From an uncultured Varibaculum sp. (GTDB taxonomy: Bacteria; Actinomycetota; Actinomycetes; Actinomycetales; Actinomycetaceae), in assembly GCF_902489465.1 (NCBI RefSeq), contig NZ_CABTZZ010000004.1, positions 1-64,000 of the forward strand: a stretch of 64,000 nucleotides of DNA, read 5' to 3'. Below, piece by piece: positions 19,101 through 28,402 of the stretch. The notes below the pieces were generated by a model. The model was not told the origin of the DNA, did no database searches, and worked only from the letters and a program-made list of their open reading frames with translations. Every line of letters begins with the position of its first letter. Position 1 is the stretch's first letter. The translations under genes and the position numbers were made by a program.

Positions 19101-19253
19101 TTAGTAATGGAGGCGCTAAGAAATACTTCCGCTTCTGGGCGAACCGTGGGGTTAATTAGTCACGTGGACACGTTACGCGGTGAAATCGCGGATCAGATTC
19201 AGGTTATCTCCGCAAAAGAAAAAGGATCTACCTTAAAAATTATCGGCAACTAG
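16179..19253 (+). CDS. sbcC: Exonuclease SbcCD, ATPase subunit SbcC
   Basis: Rad50-like SMC-family ATPase of 1024 residues. The N-terminal ATPase half has Walker A GPTGSGKSTILDA near residue 36 and the Q-loop VILPQGAFSRFL near 166. Two long coiled coils (about 280-530 and 565-830) flank a zinc-hook CPVC at residues 545-548. The C-terminal half has the LSGGELFYCSLSLALGL signature and Walker B MFIDEGFGTLD. Complete. It begins directly after the sbcD stop and converges on the DtxR-family gene. Confidence 0.94.
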   Translation: MRILKLSFEAVGSFGGKETIDFTKLGTGSGLFLIHGPTGSGKSTILDAIVFALYNDVALESNSSKSRLRSDYAGDDQISWVQLDFEARGQLYRIWRTPKYERPKQRGSGTTSQPAQASLWRLSSEDADPGDAIASQPRTVNEELATRILPLTKSQFLQTVILPQGAFSRFLRASSDERQEILQQIFGTQIFERMQKEFIERARQAETSAQVGSTTIVSKLEIFADNWNKLAQSVGSSRSELDTLVDTLSALPQVLDEDLIKSWEPYYPLPAEHSYQWLSTQSQQVKTAGDRYRAALEKKEAAKILREDFQELTRLLAEEKELQERQQGVETNRKQIALHERAKLVDAEIKEQLRYQEHLATAKARLVTALQTSPAPFNTCPIPTSETSLDNLRVKVAKQQEDNSKELGLLAPLIERQKKLQTLEDAATNARKGYVDHSRAAAQAAKEFTLLAPQLQTLRIRQLRLEKEQLGFEDARQKQLQLRQYEGERQHFLQDYKRFQSEVNKLPALDQEVATRRAAAVEYERDFFVDSAILLASRLEADTPCPVCGSSSHPDPALGDANKERSLSGLTTLKDQLTGAEATLQEKKDQLRKERDRLRDEIQRLRQSWPGNAQTIDSQVAYLQAQAKELKAVHRQLAEMEKQAQQYRDLVRASVNGANLEKNKYVNALNQIHEITAEVTASGQSSNLLARQRTLSEDQNKLALLVKNLTSTKEALGNLSQARQHLEKALLGARFPDVQAAQAALLEAEKYQEIKTVVQTWDQEFQTNQVKLKADRMQKLRAPDFVLPDLGALTEKATAQAEIFQQKQTELAKVQEQLHAVEAAVSDLQTDAAHYLESIQDSATLIAFANLARGEEGSALRAPLATWVLLDRFEEVLSAANPHLGKISGGRYQLSRSDSESSRRRNQALSLAVTDNSSDKVREISALSGGELFYCSLSLALGLAEVVTAEAGGIEISSMFIDEGFGTLDTSKRELVMEALRNTSASGRTVGLISHVDTLRGEIADQIQVISAKEKGSTLKIIGN

Positions 19254-19283
19254 CCGGCGCGGGAAGAACTGCGATAGCGCCGG
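19254..19283. terminator. Hairpin between convergent sbcC and DtxR-family genes
   Basis: CCGGCGC and GCGCCGG arms of 7 bp flank a 16-base loop immediately after the sbcC stop and just before the 3' end of the DtxR-family gene. No U-run follows on either side, so termination activity is a guess from position. Confidence 0.4.
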
Positions 19284-19287
19284 AAGA

Positions 19288-19983
19288 TTAGGAAGTAACC
19301 CAAATTGCTGCTACTGCCGGTTTACCCAAGGTAATCTCTTTTCCTGCTACCTTTAGGCGCATTATTCCAGCTTCCGGAATATTCTCTAAAGGTAGCAGCT
19401 GGCAACCGGGAACTACCCCTACCGATTCTAAGAAGCGCAACAATTCGGCCTGGCTATCTTTAATGCGGGCAACTGTTACCGGGTTATTTAAGGGAGCTTG
19501 CCCTAGCGGCACCATCGAAACTTTAGGTAAGAGCCCATCACTGGAGGGAATGGGATCTCCATGGGGATCCACCTGAGGACTGCCCAGCGCCCGCTCCATG
19601 GCCGCGATTAATTTATCGGAGGCGACGTGTTCTAGTTCTTCTGCTTCCGCGTGGACTTGATCCCAGGGATACCCCAGTTTCTGGTGCAGATAAGTTTCGA
19701 GGATACGATGTTTTCGCACCATCTTTAAAGCTAATTTTTCCCCCTTTTCTGTAAGGGTAATCCCCCGGTAGGGAACGTGAGTGATCAGCCCCAACTTGTC
19801 TAAACGGCGCACATTTTCAGAGGCAGTAGAGGGGGCTACCCCCATTTTTTGAGCCAGCCCTGATACTGACAGGGCGCTTCCTCCCCATTCGGTAGCTCCT
19901 AAAAGACGCTTTAAATAGTCCTGCACTACCCGCGAGGTTACTGCCTCGTCCCCGGTCTGCTCGGAATTTGATTTCCTGTCCAT
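19288..19983 (-). CDS. DtxR/MntR-family metal-dependent transcriptional regulator
   Basis: Iron- or manganese-responsive repressor of 231 residues from the chosen ATG. An N-terminal winged helix (VSGLAQKMGVAPSTASENVRRLDKLGLI), a dimerisation/metal-binding domain (HRILETYLHQKLGYPWDQVHAEAEELEHV, with metal-ligand His and Glu) and a C-terminal SH3-like domain (about 155-231) give the three-domain DtxR/IdeR layout. AAGG about 9 bases upstream supports this start over a longer reading inside the VKOR gene. It follows the VKOR gene by 16 bases. An 11-bp AACCTTAGGTT palindrome containing a DtxR-like half-site (TTAGGTTA) overlaps the ribosome site, compatible with autoregulation but possibly chance. 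Confidence 0.88.
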   Translation of the reverse strand: MDRKSNSEQTGDEAVTSRVVQDYLKRLLGATEWGGSALSVSGLAQKMGVAPSTASENVRRLDKLGLITHVPYRGITLTEKGEKLALKMVRKHRILETYLHQKLGYPWDQVHAEAEELEHVASDKLIAAMERALGSPQVDPHGDPIPSSDGLLPKVSMVPLGQAPLNNPVTVARIKDSQAELLRFLESVGVVPGCQLLPLENIPEAGIMRLKVAGKEITLGKPAVAAIWVTS

Positions 19984-19999
19984 CGTTTTAAACCTTAGG

Positions 20000-20668
20000 T
20001 TACAGACGGAAAATCTGCAGACCAAATACCGCGAATAACACCGCAACAATTACCACTATGCAAAGCAGAGCACCTAACCACCAATACCCTACTAATATGC
20101 GGCGCGCACCCTTTAGCGGGCGAGTAGGACTAGCCACTGTTCTCACCCAGAGCGCGAAGGACAGCCAGGCGAGAAAAATAGTTGCCATCCAGGTTAAGAA
20201 GCAGTAGGGACACAGGGAACGCAGCTGAAATATCGAGGTCGCCAGGAAGAACAGCACCGCTCCCAAGCCGGCACTGGTTCCTAAAACCAAAATCATCAGT
20301 CCCCATTTAGGCAATCGTCCTCCACACAGCAGGTAGATTCCCGCTACGGTGAGCACTGCAAACAGTACCATCCCGAAAATGGAATTGGGGATCCCGAAGA
20401 GAAGATGCCCGGCCGCAGAATCCATGGCTCCCCGACAATCCAGCACATTATTTATCGAACAACCTAGTCCTCGTTCTGGCTGGGAGCGGTGAATTATTTC
20501 GGTTCGCCATAATTGCCAAGAAGCTACCAGTCCTAACAGTGAAAATACCAGAACTTCCAGGCTGGACAGGCGAGGAATTCGCCCGGCGCGCATAGCCGGG
20601 GACGGAGAAAGAGGATCGGAGTTAAATGCCAGTTCATTTGCAGATAGCGATGCAGTGTGCTCGGCCAT
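20000..20668 (-). CDS. Vitamin K epoxide reductase family protein
   Basis: Bacterial VKOR homologue, expected to reoxidise extracytoplasmic thiol oxidases (DsbA-like) with quinone as acceptor. The 222 residues hold five hydrophobic helices. The active-site loop cysteines are in CSINNVLDC (residues ~66-74), and the CxxC is LCPYC near residue 150. AGGAGG five bases before the ATG at 20668 fixes the start, giving MAEHTASLS. It lies between the gltA terminator and the DtxR-family gene and is probably cotranscribed with the latter. Confidence 0.9.
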   Translation of the reverse strand: MAEHTASLSANELAFNSDPLSPSPAMRAGRIPRLSSLEVLVFSLLGLVASWQLWRTEIIHRSQPERGLGCSINNVLDCRGAMDSAAGHLLFGIPNSIFGMVLFAVLTVAGIYLLCGGRLPKWGLMILVLGTSAGLGAVLFFLATSIFQLRSLCPYCFLTWMATIFLAWLSFALWVRTVASPTRPLKGARRILVGYWWLGALLCIVVIVAVLFAVFGLQIFRL

Positions 20669-20724
20669 TAATCCTCCTACGCTAAATCTGGTCAATAATC
20701 TAGCATATCGATGAACTGTAAAAC

Positions 20725-20752
20725 GGGTGAGGCCGCTCGCGCGACCTCACCC
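20725..20752 (-). terminator. Terminator downstream of gltA
   Basis: GGGTGAGG and CCTCACCC arms form a GC-rich hairpin between gltA and the VKOR gene. On the gltA strand the stem is followed by GTTTTAC, as expected of an intrinsic terminator. Confidence 0.7.
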
Positions 20753-20775
20753 GCATCCTGACTAAATAGGGGTTA

Positions 20776-22116
<1,341 letters not shown>

Positions 22117-22219
22117 TTTAATAACCTTCCCTAAAAGGGAGACTTATCGCCTTCCCACTATCATTCTATAGGACTTAATACCCTTAAGAATACAACCTTT
22201 TTTAAAGACTTTACCATTT

Positions 22220-23386
22220 TTAGGCAAATTTCACTAAACGTTTGGCAGTCTCCTGAATGTCGTTATCGCTAACGCAAAGCGCCACTCGCACATGAGATCC
22301 TGGCCGCGCGTTGTAAAAACTCTCCGGGGCTACTATCAGCCCCAGATGCGCCATACGATCTAGCAAACGCCAATCTGCCCCGCTACCGGGAGCCCGCAAC
22401 TCAGCATTTTCATCGGCCTTGTCCGCGGGATCAAAAACCCACAGGTAAAGCCCGGCCTCGCACTCCTCAGCAACTTTAAGACCCGCTTGTTCGAGCGCCG
22501 CCGCCAACACTTTGCGCCGGCGCCCGTAGCGTTCCACTTGTTCCTTAACCTGTGAGCGTTCCGATAATACCTGCGTTAATGCGGTCTGTACCGGAGAGGG
22601 CATTATCTGTCCGCAGTGTTTTCGCACCGCTAGCAGCGCTGAAATCAAAGCCCGATCCCCCGCCACAAAAGCCGCCCGGTAACCGGCCAGATTTGATTCC
22701 TTTGACACCGAATAAACCAATAGCAGATTCTCGCTGCTGGCTCCACAGATGTCTTCTTGCAGCAGCGAGGGCGCCGGCCCTTCTCCCCGGTAGGTCAATT
22801 CGCTATAGCACTCATCGCTAGCTACCACGGCGCCTACTTCGCGTGCCCAAGAAACAACTTCCCGCAGCCAGTTCTTTTTCGCCACCCAACCGGTAGGATT
22901 CGCGGGAGTATTTATCCACACTAACGAGGCGTCGCGTGGCCAAGTGGAAATATCACGGGAAACCGCGATCCCTTGGGCACCGGCAAGTCGGGCACAAATA
23001 TCGTAAGTAGGGTAAGCAATTTCGGGGAATAAGACCTTGTCTCCCCGACCTATTCCCAATTGCCAGCCAAGAGAAGCAATAAGTTCTTTAGACCCGACCG
23101 TCGGCAGACATGAGTCCTCATTTATGCAATTGATTCCCCGCCCGCGCGCCCAGCCAACAATGGCACGCCGCAGCTGGATACTGCCGGCAACTGCAGGATA
23201 ACCCGGACTATCCGCACCGGCCTGCAGCGCTGCTTTCGCGCTAGCTGGACAATCATCAATCGGGGTTCCGATAGATAAATCTATGGCTCCCCCCGGGAAA
23301 GCGGCGGCAGTTCCCCGGTAGGGGGTTAATAAATCCCAGGGAAAAACTGGCAGGTTTAGCGAACGCGGCAAATCACTGTTCTTCAT
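22220..23386 (-). CDS. dapC: Succinyldiaminopimelate transaminase
   Basis: PLP-dependent class I/II aminotransferase of the lysine/diaminopimelate pathway, making N-succinyl-LL-DAP from its keto precursor. The 388 residues include LSIGTPIDDCP, NTPANPTGW near residue 165, the SDECYSELTY Asp/Tyr PLP contacts, and VYSVSKESNLAGYRAAFVAGD, with the Schiff-base Lys in SKxSNLAGYR, the hallmark of this DapC subgroup. It sits 84 bases downstream of fdxA on the same strand, an arrangement conserved in actinobacteria. Confidence 0.92.
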   Translation of the reverse strand: MKNSDLPRSLNLPVFPWDLLTPYRGTAAAFPGGAIDLSIGTPIDDCPASAKAALQAGADSPGYPAVAGSIQLRRAIVGWARGRGINCINEDSCLPTVGSKELIASLGWQLGIGRGDKVLFPEIAYPTYDICARLAGAQGIAVSRDISTWPRDASLVWINTPANPTGWVAKKNWLREVVSWAREVGAVVASDECYSELTYRGEGPAPSLLQEDICGASSENLLLVYSVSKESNLAGYRAAFVAGDRALISALLAVRKHCGQIMPSPVQTALTQVLSERSQVKEQVERYGRRRKVLAAALEQAGLKVAEECEAGLYLWVFDPADKADENAELRAPGSGADWRLLDRMAHLGLIVAPESFYNARPGSHVRVALCVSDNDIQETAKRLVKFA

Positions 23387-23470
23387 GCATTCACCCTATG
23401 ACAGCTGCCTGGGCTCCACCCGCCATGTCCACAGGTAAAAACAAAAACCGCAAGGTGGCGCAGGAAACTA

Positions 23471-23797
23471 TTATTCCTCGCGGGCAGGTAGCTTCTCGAT
23501 CATAGGATCGTCATAGCCAGTGGCACCCACACTGGAGGCTCCTCCCGGAGACCCCAAGCCCTTAAGTTCGAAAAAGTCTACGTTAGCGCGATAGTAATCT
23601 GCCCATTCTTCCGGCAAGTCATCTTCGTAGAAAATGGCTTCAACCGGACATACCGGTTCGCAAGCACCACAGTCTACACATTCTTCAGGGTGAATATAAA
23701 GCGAGCGTTTACCCTCGTAAATACAATCTACGGGACACTCATCGACGCAGGCTTTATCCTTAACATCTACGCAGGGTTCAGCGATTACGTAAGTCAT
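23471..23797 (-). CDS. fdxA: Ferredoxin, 7Fe/8Fe type
   Basis: Small cytosolic electron carrier of 108 residues. It carries CVDVKDKACVDECPVDC at residues 9-25 and the second cluster set CVDCGACEPVCP at residues 40-51, the pattern of mycobacterial FdxA with one 3Fe-4S and one 4Fe-4S cluster. An acidic C-terminal extension (DDLPEEWADYYRANVDFF) is typical. It heads the fdxA-dapC operon and is divergent from the small SH3-like gene, with start codons 39 bases apart. Confidence 0.94.
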   Translation of the reverse strand: MTYVIAEPCVDVKDKACVDECPVDCIYEGKRSLYIHPEECVDCGACEPVCPVEAIFYEDDLPEEWADYYRANVDFFELKGLGSPGGASSVGATGYDDPMIEKLPAREE

Positions 23798-23835
23798 ATA
23801 TTCTCCTTAGGTTCCGATATTGCTAGTATCTCACT

Positions 23836-24069
23836 ATGAAGTTTGTGGGCAATCAGAAACCGCCACCGCGCCTACCTTGGCTATCTTGGAAAGTAGGCGA
23901 ACGGGTAGTTTTGCGCCGGAGAGAAGCAGACGGACTCTATGATGCCCTCGGGGAAGTTTTGAACGTAAGCCCTGATAGCGTCACTATTCTAACCCGAAAA
24001 GGGCCGGTGACAGTGCCGGCAGAAAAAATGGTTACCGGGAAAAGGGTTCCTCCCCCACCAAAAATCTAG
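23836..24069 (+). CDS. Small protein with Rv0428c-type SH3-like domain
   Basis: A 77-residue basic protein whose body (VGERVVLRRREADGLYDALGEVL, then SVTILTRKGPVTVPAEKMVTGKRVPPPP) resembles the N-terminal SH3-like domain that precedes the GNAT domain in Rv0428c-type actinobacterial acetyltransferases. Here no acetyltransferase domain follows; the gene ends after the domain and typA converges 25 bases later. Standalone forms next to fdxA-dapC appear to be a normal actinobacterial arrangement. It could be a nucleic-acid or ligand-binding domain; function unknown. Confidence 0.65.
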   Translation: MKFVGNQKPPPRLPWLSWKVGERVVLRRREADGLYDALGEVLNVSPDSVTILTRKGPVTVPAEKMVTGKRVPPPPKI

Positions 24070-24094
24070 CCGCCCCGAATGACTTAAAAATCAC

Positions 24095-26020
24095 CTATTC
24101 ACCGCGTTCTTGACGGCGTCTGCGGGAGGCAATTTTGAAACGATCCTGCGCACTTAATACCACTTTGCGAATCCGGATCTCTTCGGGGGTAACTTCCACG
24201 CATTCGTCCTCGGCCGCAAATTCCAAAGATTCCTCCAAGGTAAGTACCCGCGGAGGTACCAATCCTTCGAAAGCATCGGCAGTAGAAGAACGCATATTGG
24301 TTTGCTTCTTTTCGCGAGTGATATTGACATCCATATCCTCCCCGCGCGGGTTTTCTGCCACTACTTGTCCCTCATAGACTTCGCTGCCAGGTTGAATAAT
24401 AAAGCTTCCTCGTTCTTGCAGCTGAATCAGGGCATAGGGGGTGGATTTTCCGGCACGATCTGACACCAAAGAACCGCTTTGGCGACGGGTAATTGTGCCT
24501 TGCCAAGGGGCATAACCGTCAGCAATAGAAGAAGCAATCCCCGAGCCGCGAGTCTCGGTTAGGAACTTAGAACGGAAAGAAATAAGACCGCGAGCCGGTA
24601 CCCGGAAAATCAGGCGCACCCAACCGGTACCATGATTCGACATGGTCTGCAGTTTTCCTTTACGCGCCGCCATTAGTTCGGTGACTTTACCTAGGTAATC
24701 TTCGGGAACATCGATAGTCATTTGCTCCATCGGCTCATAGGTTTTCCCGTCAATCTCTTTGGTTACCACCTGAGGTTTACCGGCAGTTAGCTCGAATCCT
24801 TCCCGGCGCATCTGCTCAATCAAAATTGCTAACGCCAGTTCTCCCCGCCCTTGTACTTCCCAGGCGTCCGGGCGTTCGGTGGGCAGTACTTTCAAGGACA
24901 CGTTCCCGATGAGTTCGCGATCTAGGCGATCTTTAACTTGCCGCGCCGTGAGTTTGTGCCCTTTAACCCGGCCTGCCAGCGGAGAAGTGTTGGTACCGAT
25001 AGTCATCGAGATAGCCGGGTCATCTACTTTTATCAGCGGTAGAGGCTGAGGATTATCTAGATCCACCAAGGATTCCCCAATGGTGATTTCTGGAATGCCC
25101 GCGACCGCCACAATGTCTCCGGCATGGGCTTCCTCAACACTTTTACGTTCCAAACCAAAAGTGGCTAGCAGCTCAGTTAGCTTCACATCGGTTATTGAGC
25201 CGTCATGGCGTGCCCAACCTACGTGTTCTCCTTGCCGCAAAGTACCGTTGTGAATCCGCAGCAAAGCTAGGCGTCCTAGGAAGGGCGAAGAATCCAAGTT
25301 AGTCACATGCGCAGCCAAGGGAGCATCAGGGTCGTATTCCGGTCCAGGAATCCGGTTAATAATGGCGTCGAACAGATCGTGAAGGTCGCTTCCTGGCAGT
25401 TCCCCGCGAGCCGGTTTTTCCCAGGAGCAACATCCTGCTTTTGCTGAACAATAAAGCACCGGAACATCCAGCAAGGAATCCAAATCTACTTCTTCGCCCT
25501 CGTCAACCAGGTCTTGTGCTAAGGCCAATAGCAGGTCAACGGTCTCAGTTTCAACTTCTTGTATCCGAGAATCTGGGCGGTCAACCTTATTAATTACCAC
25601 GATCACCGGTAGGCGAGCAGCCAACGCTTTGCGCAGTACAAATCGGGTTTGCGGCAGGGGCCCTTCGGCCGCATCTACCAGCAGCACTACCCCATCAACC
25701 ATCGAGAGGGCGCGCTCTACTTCTCCCCCGAAATCAGCGTGCCCAGGGGTGTCGATCACGTTAATGGTGATCCCTTCACTGACTCCCACATTTTGCGCAG
25801 CTTTACCCGCATAATGGACGGCGGTGTTTTTCGCCAGGATAGTGATCCCTTTTTCCCGTTCCAAATCGCCAGAATCCATCACCCGTTCGCCAGTTTTTTC
25901 TACGCTCGCATGGTCACCGAAGGCGCCCGATTCCCAGAGCATTTTGTCTACTAAGGTAGTTTTTCCGTGGTCTACGTGGGCAACGATTGCCACATTTCGT
26001 AAATTCTGGCGAACCTTCAT
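24095..26020 (-). CDS. typA: Translational GTPase TypA/BipA
   Basis: Ribosome-associated GTPase active in stress and 50S assembly. The 641 residues have G1 AHVDHGKTTLVDKML at residues 14-28, G2 EKGITILAKNTAV, G3 DTPGHADFGGEVER, G4 NKVDRPD, then EF-G-like domains II, III and V and the BipA-specific C-terminal domain (about 500-600). Everything expected is present. It stands alone on the minus strand behind the terminator of the general-stress gene. Confidence 0.96.
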   Translation of the reverse strand: MKVRQNLRNVAIVAHVDHGKTTLVDKMLWESGAFGDHASVEKTGERVMDSGDLEREKGITILAKNTAVHYAGKAAQNVGVSEGITINVIDTPGHADFGGEVERALSMVDGVVLLVDAAEGPLPQTRFVLRKALAARLPVIVVINKVDRPDSRIQEVETETVDLLLALAQDLVDEGEEVDLDSLLDVPVLYCSAKAGCCSWEKPARGELPGSDLHDLFDAIINRIPGPEYDPDAPLAAHVTNLDSSPFLGRLALLRIHNGTLRQGEHVGWARHDGSITDVKLTELLATFGLERKSVEEAHAGDIVAVAGIPEITIGESLVDLDNPQPLPLIKVDDPAISMTIGTNTSPLAGRVKGHKLTARQVKDRLDRELIGNVSLKVLPTERPDAWEVQGRGELALAILIEQMRREGFELTAGKPQVVTKEIDGKTYEPMEQMTIDVPEDYLGKVTELMAARKGKLQTMSNHGTGWVRLIFRVPARGLISFRSKFLTETRGSGIASSIADGYAPWQGTITRRQSGSLVSDRAGKSTPYALIQLQERGSFIIQPGSEVYEGQVVAENPRGEDMDVNITREKKQTNMRSSTADAFEGLVPPRVLTLEESLEFAAEDECVEVTPEEIRIRKVVLSAQDRFKIASRRRRQERGE

Positions 26021-26061
26021 CCGCGCCTCCTTATTCGTTTCCGAACGCTAACTCGGGCATG

Positions 26062-26094
26062 AAAAAACCGGCGGGATTAGGGTCGCAACGCCGG
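26062..26094 (-). terminator. Terminator of the general-stress membrane protein gene
   Basis: CCGGCG and CGCCGG arms around a 15-base loop are followed on the minus strand by six U residues. It lies between the general-stress gene and typA, separating their transcription. Confidence 0.75.
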
Positions 26095-26131
26095 AACTTC
26101 TTTAAATATACCCCTGAGGCCGCTACCAGTA

Positions 26132-26905
26132 CTAATGAGCGTCGTTTAGCTCACTGTTTTCGGGATCCGCCTGCCCGGTTTGCCCCTCTATGGGCTTCCC
26201 GACTAGATCCTTCGCATCCGTTTTAGGAGTTTGCGCAGCAGCTACCTTCGGCCTGCTTGAGCCAGTGGCGGGATCCTGTTCGTTTACCTGTGTCTGCTGA
26301 GCCCGTAGTTGCTTGCGAGCCTGGGGACTCAGGCGCACCCCGAAACGCGGACGCTCATCAAGGCGAGATCCGAACTGGGTAGGGCCATCATCGACGTGGC
26401 TAGGGGCATCTGGTTCCACTACTGCCGCTTGGAAGCGGGAATCATCCAGGAGGTGACGCCGGGCAATATAGTAATCGGCAGCGGTCATTAGTACGTGCTC
26501 TTGTCCGATAAGAGAGGAGGCATAGGCGATCGGATACCCGGCATCTGAAGAGCGAAACGCCCAGGCAACTAGACGCTCAATTGCGGTCAGAAGCGCGAAA
26601 GCTGCAATCACTAGGGGCGCAAAAATCGCCCAGGAAGGTTTCCAAAGCACAAATAATAGTGCAAAGAAAATTCCCATCATCAGGCCGCGAGAAAACCCAG
26701 CGAGGAGCGCCTTCGGCCAGGTAACAATCCCAACTACTTGATTGGAACGAGTTAGCCCGCGTTCTTGTACCAGAAGTTGCTGCACTGGGAAATCTTTGGT
26801 TTTTAAGTAATTAATGGCTTCTTCTACGTCTTCTTTCGACGAAAAGATCGCTAAATCCTGCCCCTGGGAAGCTGCGGTTACCGTACGATTTAGAGGAAAA
26901 GCCAT
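26132..26905 (-). CDS. General stress protein 17M-like membrane protein
   Basis: A 257-residue protein with an N-terminal domain (residues ~15-65, LAIFSSKEDVEEAINYLKTKDFPVQQLLVQERGL in part) resembling the general stress protein 17M/YflT fold, then two adjacent membrane helices (about 80-105), a second short conserved region (ASSLIGQEHVLMTAADYYIARR), and a low-complexity polar C terminus rich in Gln/Pro/Glu. It is divergent from the MgtE-like gene, an arrangement conserved in actinobacteria. Function unknown. Confidence 0.75.
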   Translation of the reverse strand: MAFPLNRTVTAASQGQDLAIFSSKEDVEEAINYLKTKDFPVQQLLVQERGLTRSNQVVGIVTWPKALLAGFSRGLMMGIFFALLFVLWKPSWAIFAPLVIAAFALLTAIERLVAWAFRSSDAGYPIAYASSLIGQEHVLMTAADYYIARRHLLDDSRFQAAVVEPDAPSHVDDGPTQFGSRLDERPRFGVRLSPQARKQLRAQQTQVNEQDPATGSSRPKVAAAQTPKTDAKDLVGKPIEGQTGQADPENSELNDAH

Positions 26906-27088
26906 AGCCTAAGTGTCTATTGAGGATCGACACAATGCAAAACTAATGCCCGTAATGCCCGTAAATTTTGCCGCCGGCGAATCTAGCTACCCCGCTTGAC
27001 CTGCTAACAAACGAGTAGTTTCCGCTAAAGAGATTACTCAATTTGGCTAAAGTCTTGCCCGCTGGAATCTTCAAGTAGAGTTAGAGAT

Positions 27089-28402
27089 ATGGAGCACGCC
27101 AAGCATTCAATCAAACCCATCGGTTCCCGCGTTTTCATTGGCAAACTGGCAGGAACTCGCGTATTTGACCCGGTAGGAGATGAAATCGGTAGGGTAACCG
27201 ATGTAATTATTGTTTTGCGTTTTACCGGCCTACCCACGGTGGTGGGTTTGGTGGTCGAAGTGGCCGGGCACCGGAGGGTGTTCGTTCCGGTAACCCGGAT
27301 AGTGGCGATCCAACCTGGGCAAGTTATCACCACGGGATTGGTTAATATTCGTCAGTTCCAACAGCGGGTAGCAGAGACCATGGTAATGGGTGAACTAATG
27401 GATCGGGTCTTGGCTATGCGAGATGGTTCTGGAGACGTGAAAATCCAGGACATGTGTATGGAACAGGACGATCGCCGTGACTGGTATATCACCAAACTCT
27501 ATGTGCAACGAGTAACTTCTGCACTGGCTCTTAGTCGCGGAGAAACCATGCTAATTGACCCCTCAGAAGTATCTCACCTGCGTAAATCAGTACTCCCCCA
27601 GGAGGCAACCACCCTATTAGCTCAGTTGGAGGACGCCAAAGCCGCCGATGTGGCAGATGTCCTGGCTGATCTCCCTGAAGAGCGACGCTTAGAGGTGGCC
27701 GCACAGTTGGGAGATGACCGATTAGCTGACGTGCTAGAAGAGCTAGGTCAAGAAGATCGAGTCTCTATCCTCACCTCTCTAGATGTGGCGCGAGCCGCCG
27801 ATATTTTGGATGTGATGCAACCTGACGATGCCACCGACTTGGTCAATGAACTGCCCGAAAAACAGGCGCAGATTTTATTGGCAGAAATGGAACCCGAAGA
27901 GGCGGCGGATGTGCGGCGCCTAATGGCTTATGGGGAACGTACCGCCGGGGGCTTGATGACCACCACTCCCGTGATTTTGCCCCCTGATGCGGATGTAGCC
28001 ACATTATTAGCCCACGTGCGGCGCAAAGATATTCCCCCGGCGCTGGCCGCAATAGTATGCGTGTGCCGTCCCCCCACCGAGACTCCGACCGGCCGTTTCT
28101 TGGGGGCAGTCCATATCCAAAAAGCCCTACGCGAGCCACCACAAACCTTGGTGGGCCAGATCCTAGATGACGATCTTAAGGGAGTGGATCCATCTGCCGG
28201 TATCGGCACCGTGACCAGGCTGCTTGCTACCTATAACCTAACCGCGGTTCCAGTAGTTGATAAGAATCGCCATCTTTTAGGGGCAGTCAGTGTCGATGAC
28301 GTCCTCGATCACCTCCTACCTGAAGATTGGCGCGATGCGGACGAAGACGAAACCGATTTAGCTATGGAAAGAGAAAGGATCGAAGATGGCGGACAGGCTT
28401 GA
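27089..28402 (+). CDS. MgtE N-domain/CBS protein with PRC barrel, no channel domain
   Basis: A 437-residue cytosolic protein. Residues ~12-90 form a PRC-barrel-like domain (GTRVFDPVGDEIGRVTDVIIV), ~165-275 the MgtE N domain (helical repeats such as LEELGQEDRVSILTSLDVARAADIL and EPEEAADVRRLMAYGERTAGGLMTT), and ~280-420 a CBS pair. The MgtE transmembrane pore is absent. This is the architecture of mycobacterial Rv1232c, also found beside DUF1003 and mrp genes. Mg2+ sensing or regulation is plausible; transport by itself is not. Confidence 0.85.
   Translation: MEHAKHSIKPIGSRVFIGKLAGTRVFDPVGDEIGRVTDVIIVLRFTGLPTVVGLVVEVAGHRRVFVPVTRIVAIQPGQVITTGLVNIRQFQQRVAETMVMGELMDRVLAMRDGSGDVKIQDMCMEQDDRRDWYITKLYVQRVTSALALSRGETMLIDPSEVSHLRKSVLPQEATTLLAQLEDAKAADVADVLADLPEERRLEVAAQLGDDRLADVLEELGQEDRVSILTSLDVARAADILDVMQPDDATDLVNELPEKQAQILLAEMEPEEAADVRRLMAYGERTAGGLMTTTPVILPPDADVATLLAHVRRKDIPPALAAIVCVCRPPTETPTGRFLGAVHIQKALREPPQTLVGQILDDDLKGVDPSAGIGTVTRLLATYNLTAVPVVDKNRHLLGAVSVDDVLDHLLPEDWRDADEDETDLAMERERIEDGGQA

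Noticed and set aside
19991..20001. DtxR box (AACCTTAGGTT)
   Set aside because: Only a half-site match, inside an operon gap and overlapping the ribosome site; not strong enough to list separately.
26951..26968. Direct repeat ATGCCCGTA x2
   Set aside because: Only two 9-base copies in an intergenic region with no further structure; probably chance.
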